Of a DNA stretch of 64,000 bases, positions 61,672-64,000 are shown one piece after another. The DNA is from Azolla caroliniana (taxonomy: Eukaryota; Polypodiophyta): NCBI GenBank assembly GCA_043228905.1, contig JBHGNT010000005.1, positions 5,146,001 through 5,210,000 on the forward strand. Reading direction: 5' to 3'. Positions within the stretch are counted from its first letter, which is position 1. Each line of letters opens with the position of its first letter. Under the pieces are notes generated by a model that did not search any database, had not been told where the DNA came from, and saw only the letters and a program-made list of their open reading frames with translations. The position numbers and the translations under genes were made by a program.

Positions 61672-62768
61672 GTTGGTTGTGCGGGGCAACACATAGGAAG
61701 GCAAGGAAGAGAGAGAGAGAGAGAGAGAGAGAGATAATTTAAAATTTAAAAAGACAGGAGAGACTAGAGTTGGGGGTACCCTCCATAAATATCCAAAACC
61801 ATCTATTATTGGGGGGGGGGGGGGGGGGGGGGGGTATTCATTGGTATATAACCAAAATTTGACACATTGGGCCGAAAGAGCCACCCGCAAATGACATAAA
61901 GAGATATCGTCCCATAATTGTCCAAAACGAAACTCTGAGTCCCATTTCTTCTCCTTGGTTGGCATTGCCATTTGGCCGTCTCTTTTGGACTCGTGTGCTT
62001 TACTTATCCGTCGGAATTCAGTGCATGACACTCGCCTCTCCTTCCATCTCGATCGAGCTTATATGCTAGTAATGAAGTTGGAGGAAAAATAAAAGGAAAG
62101 GCTCCTCAATAACCCACGTGCATTGATCGGAGTTTTGTCATCCCCCCTCGAATGCTCCTAATCACCACCTCTTGTGCAATTACATATGTTATTTGAATAA
62201 CCACATAGTCAATTCATCTGAGGTTTTTTTTCCCATCGATTATATGTCATTCTCCTTTCTTTATCTAGGCAATTTGTTTTTTCTTTTGATTTTTTATTAC
62301 TTACTTTCCATGTGCCAATTACAACCACATCTCGATGCAAAGATTTGCTTGGGTTTGAATTTTGGCATCAATTCATGTCTCTTCTTTGAATGTATTACGT
62401 TCCTTTTTTTATGTTTGTCTCATAACAAATATGTATATCATATCTATTGATTCCAGTTCACGACTTAAAACACCACTTATGGTTTATCATGCCAAGTCCA
62501 TAATTATGACCATATTTCCAACTAGGATAGGAGGGTGCATCTAGATGTGTCCTTGCAGGCTGGAGCTAACGTACATGATAACAATGAGAAAAATGTGTCT
62601 TCTTCTTACACTAATCATATGGTATGTTTCCTTGTCTTATTTCAACTATACACATTATAAGTTATCTACTTTTTGGTGATGTTCAAATTTCTAAATTGTC
62701 TGCTACAAAGAGGGACATTTGAAGAATGATGTAAATCCAAATATTTTGACCATCTTATATAGTTTACG
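61672..62768. other. DTD upstream region and intergenic DNA
   Basis: Contains a (GA)n tract at about 61711-61732 and a poly-G tract of 24 at 61811-61834, both within 200 bp upstream of the DTD start. Beyond that I see no gene or defined element. Confidence 0.4.
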
Positions 62769-63183
62769 TGTCATGACACAGTGACATCAAATACATATTT
62801 GGTGATGATTGAACCTACAACCTCGAATCAACAAGATGTCATGCTCAATCATTTTAACATGACCATACATTTATATATAATTGTGTAGTATTCTATAGTC
62901 TACCGTATAGTACATTTCAGAATCAGAATATTCTAGTCGTTAGTATATTCTAGAGATATTCAATCTCGGAACTTGTATAAATACTTGTAACCTCCTCGAT
63001 CCCTTTCAAGGGATTCAACACTAGTCATTGACACATCAATCTAGTATTCTCCTTTCATGCCATATTGTCTCCTTGATCTTTATATTACTTCCTATGTTTA
63101 TAGTCTTATCGCTCACGACACTTATCAGTTGTAGCCTCGTCATCCGTGCTACATCCCAGTCCGCCATTGGTGTGTTCGTGACA
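62769..63183 (+). mobile_element. Solo LTR, family B (second copy)
   Basis: 415 bp starting TGTCATGACA and ending CGTGACA, with flanks TTACG and TAACG (4 of 5 identical). It is colinear with 8770-9244, including TATAAATACTTGTAACC, CCCTTTCAAGGGATTCAACA and CATTGACACATCAATCTAGTATTCTC-type blocks. No internal region is present. Confidence 0.85.
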
Positions 63184-64000
63184 TAACGTTTCAATAATAT
63201 ATATTCCATGCGTTGTGGACAATGTTTCGAAAACCCATGTTTTAAGGCAATATGAAATTATAAATAATTTAAATGTACACCTAGTACATAGCTGGCGGTT
63301 CTCTACTATTGAGAGAGAGAGAGAGAGAGAGAAGACTTTCCACATATAAGGGGGTATGTGAAAAATTTGGAAAATTTGTGGATCATTGTAGAAATTTTGT
63401 ATGAGCAACTACCTTGCTTGAATTGTGTACCATATCTTAATCAAAATCAAACACGGGTGTCTAAATAACAATTGGCACTTGATTACCTCATTGTATTTTG
63501 AATCCACATAAATTTCATCCACCATTTGGAATGCATAAATGTGAGGCAAATTATTTATATTTACGAGCCATTGGAAGAAATCACAAGAAATGAAAATGTG
63601 CTCACATACACTATTGAAAATCTTCTAAGAGAATCAGAGTCTAATAAAAATGTCCACTTGTAAGATTTTAACATGTGACATGAAGCTTTGAGATTCTTTA
63701 GAGTTTAAAACCTTTTAGGATATTTGAAGGAAGTTGTTTAGGAGATAATGTAATATATACACACTTGCATGTTATTTATTTGCAAAATTGGCGATTTTAC
63801 ATACAAAATATATTGGATGATGTCATGGGTGACTTCGTCGACCAATGTATGTACAATACATACTAATGGAAGTTCTTAACAATAGTAACAATTTACTCAC
63901 AAAGAATATCACATTCATAATTTATTTCAAGCCTATGTTGAGATATCTTGAGGTCTAACATTTGGACCACACAATTCTCACGGTAAATTGTTCCTTTCCC
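63184..64000. other. Gene-free window end
   Basis: AT-rich DNA with a (GA)n tract at about 63312-63331. No gene, RNA or mobile element recognised. Confidence 0.4.

Noticed and set aside
61600-62031. 143-codon open frame covering DTD exon 1 and its upstream region
   Set aside because: It includes poly-G and (GA)n translation products; only its end, from the ATG at 61671 to the donor at 61630, belongs to DTD.
1-64000. CRISPR arrays, bacterial operons or viral genomes
   Set aside because: The sequence is plant nuclear DNA with introns; no direct-repeat/spacer arrays or viral genes other than retrotransposon pol were seen.

Overview
This window is nuclear DNA from a flowering plant. Plant-specific families (a GT34 xyloglucan xylosyltransferase, a SOSEKI/DUF966 polarity protein), long AT-rich introns with GT-AG, GC-AG and AT-AC borders, Ty1/copia elements, solo LTRs, MITE-like elements and abundant microsatellites all point that way. 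The sequence alone does not place it to order or genus.

Layout: 1-2160 is non-coding. A single-exon xyloglucan xylosyltransferase gene lies at 2940-4280 (+) behind a CT-rich leader. 4300-22000 is gene-poor and repeat-rich. It holds a decayed, nested copia element (7717-12690) that carries a tandem array, a solo LTR of another family and a hAT-like MITE; a 200-bp foldback element with 48-bp arms (16711-16910); and several tRNA-like (SINE-like) fragments. A four-exon SOSEKI gene sits at 23862-26654 (+) behind a triplicated ~97-bp repeat. 26955-37330 holds no gene I can recognise.

The right half is dominated by two genes on the minus strand. PUS7 (TruD-type pseudouridine synthase) has 19 coding exons over 37894-57661, and every exon junction joins in frame. 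One of its introns is AT-AC with a textbook U12 donor, two are GC-AG, intron 13 contains a young coding-intact copia retrotransposon (44153-49389), and intron 15 contains three diverged copies of a LINE-like sequence, one split by a solo LTR. Upstream of PUS7, in the same orientation, a six-exon D-aminoacyl-tRNA deacylase gene (58855-61671) encodes 155 residues. The window ends with a second solo LTR of the family nested in the decayed copia.

Functionally, XXT acts in Golgi xyloglucan synthesis and SOSEKI in cortical cell polarity. PUS7 (tRNA/RNA pseudouridylation) and DTD (removal of D-amino acids from tRNA) both act on tRNA but are separate transcription units; their adjacency is probably incidental. 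I found no clearly new multi-gene system. The points most worth a second look are the mixture of intron types and the possible dual start of PUS7, the recent insertion with a truncated 5' LTR, the junction-spanning tandem array, the LINE-like family with a PIP-box-like tail, and the 48-bp foldback.
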